Assembly (NCBI RefSeq): GCF_900176205.1
Contig: NZ_LT859959.1
Coordinates: 7,181,001-7,245,000 of the forward strand
Source of the DNA: Bradyrhizobium sp. ORS 285
GTDB lineage: Bacteria > Pseudomonadota > Alphaproteobacteria > Rhizobiales > Xanthobacteraceae
Length of the DNA stretch: 64,000 bases
Direction: 5' to 3'
Positions 63,350-64,000 of this stretch are shown here, piece after piece. Below the pieces are notes generated by a model that was given only the letters and a program-made list of their open reading frames with translations, did not search any database and was not told the DNA's origin. Both the position numbers and the translations under genes were made by a program. Numbering within the stretch: the first letter of the stretch is position 1; every line of letters starts with the position of its first letter.

Positions 63350-63375
63350 GAAAATGGCCGGGCTGAGCCCGGCCA
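63350..63375 (-). terminator. Rho-independent terminator of the atp operon
   Basis: On the minus strand a 9-bp stem TGGCCGGGC-TCA-GCCCGGCCA (63355-63375) is followed by TTTTCGTTT, 30 bp after the atpC stop. Confidence 0.8.
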
Positions 63376-63404
63376 TGAACATTCGTTCAGATACAGCTGA
63401 CCGA

Positions 63405-63812
63405 TCAGTGCAGCGCCGTCGTGTTGAGCTGCTGCTGGATCGTCTTGAAGTGATCGAGCCGCTCGATCGCCCGATCGAGTTCGTTGCCCTGCTTCTCGTT
63501 CAGCTTGGCTTCCATGCCGGAGATCTCGGCGGCAAAGGCGGTCTGATCCAGCTCCTTCAGCGACGTCGCGACGTCGGCGAGGATGGTGAGACCCTTCTCC
63601 GAGATCTCGGCGAGGCCGCCGAGCACGATGATCTTCTGCTGCGAGCCGCCGGTCGTGACCGTCAGGATGCCTGGGCGCAAGGTGGCGACGAACGGTGCGT
63701 GGCCGGCCAGCACGCCGAAATCACCCTGCTCGCCGGGCACGTCGACCTGGTCGACCTCGCCCGAGAAGGCGATCTTTTCCGGCGAGACGAGATCGAAGTG
63801 GAAAGTAGCCAT
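63405..63812 (-). CDS. atpC: F-type ATP synthase epsilon subunit
   Basis: The 135-residue protein starts [20 protein letters not shown] and has [20 protein letters not shown] and LRPGILTV, the epsilon beta-barrel, followed by a helical tail. It is part of the central stalk and regulates rotation. Last gene of the atp operon, 89 bp after atpD. Confidence 0.97.
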   Translation of the reverse strand: MATFHFDLVSPEKIAFSGEVDQVDVPGEQGDFGVLAGHAPFVATLRPGILTVTTGGSQQKIIVLGGLAEISEKGLTILADVATSLKELDQTAFAAEISGMEAKLNEKQGNELDRAIERLDHFKTIQQQLNTTALH

Positions 63813-63901
63813 GAGAAAACCTGCTGATAGCGAGTGGCGACGAGCGAGTTGCGAAGGGAGCAGCGAATAGTCCTATTCGCTACTCCCGATTCGCCATCCG
63901 C

Positions 63902-64000
63902 TTAGGCCGCCTCGGCGGCCAGCTTCTTGCCCTTCTCGACCGCCTCTTCGATGGTGCCGACCATGTAGAAGGCAGCCTCCGGCAGGTGGTCATACTTGCC
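63902..64000 (-). CDS. atpD: F-type ATP synthase beta subunit, C-terminal end (partial)
   Basis: The last 32 codons are present: [20 protein letters not shown] and then GKKLAAEAA with stop TAA, the conserved beta-subunit C-terminus. The gene runs off the end of the window. Confidence 0.95.

Overview
The window is GC-rich alphaproteobacterial chromosome. Gene content and order (rplU-rpmA, obgE-proB-proA-nadD-rsfS-rlmH-envC-ctpA-rppH, atpD-atpC), the many long antisense open frames, and several families of intergenic palindromes all suggest Bradyrhizobium or a close relative. The genus is an inference. No 16S gene or species marker is present.

Layout. 0.2-2.6 kb: a small exported protein, a thiamine-diphosphate 2-oxoacid decarboxylase (indolepyruvate/phenylpyruvate type) and a tiny membrane protein with a near-perfect ribosome binding site. 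2.8-17.2 kb: a surface-polysaccharide locus. It holds gmd, an acyltransferase, an exported clan GH-A glycosidase, a lone glycosyltransferase, and a tightly coupled seven-gene minus-strand operon (three GT4 glycosyltransferases, a GumC/ExoP-type co-polymerase, an O-antigen-ligase/Wzy-like protein, a MurJ-like flippase, a polysaccharide deacetylase). No priming transferase or outer-membrane exporter is in the window. 17.6-24.4 kb: DUF2848, DUF3422, a PQQ-type sugar dehydrogenase, small exported and disordered proteins, a sirtuin and a PuuE-like deacetylase. 24.4-28.5 kb: a polyamine/iron-type ABC importer whose first permease has been almost deleted, beside a divergent GntR regulator with twin operators. 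28.5-32 kb: a GT39-like membrane protein and a methyltransferase-glycosyltransferase fusion. 32-41 kb: miscellaneous metabolic and hypothetical genes, including a 57-residue sigma region-4 mini-protein, a sugar isomerase/dehydrogenase pair and an ABC1/UbiB kinase. 41.3-43.6 kb: a small accessory patch at the 3' end of tRNA-Ser(CGA), with a PIN toxin-antitoxin pair and a decayed exonuclease. 44-60.1 kb: housekeeping genes (a permuted ROK protein, L21/L27, obgE, proline synthesis, NAD synthesis, ribosome silencing and methylation, cell-wall division factors, two RppH paralogues), with a ParDE pair between proB and proA. 60.2-64 kb: an IS5-family element, an adenylate cyclase and the end of the atp operon.

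Most notable: (1) a ROK-family protein whose two halves are in swapped order; (2) two copies of a roughly 300-bp dispersed element with a 16-17 bp outer stem and a compensatory base change; (3) an ABC importer deletion with a 58-bp palindrome at the junction; (4) an IS inserted in one arm of a 31-bp inverted repeat, so that the other arm preserves the pre-insertion sequence; (5) a stand-alone sigma region-4 protein; (6) a TTAA-N7-TTAA CtrA-type box; (7) twin AATGTGCACATT operators at the GntR gene.
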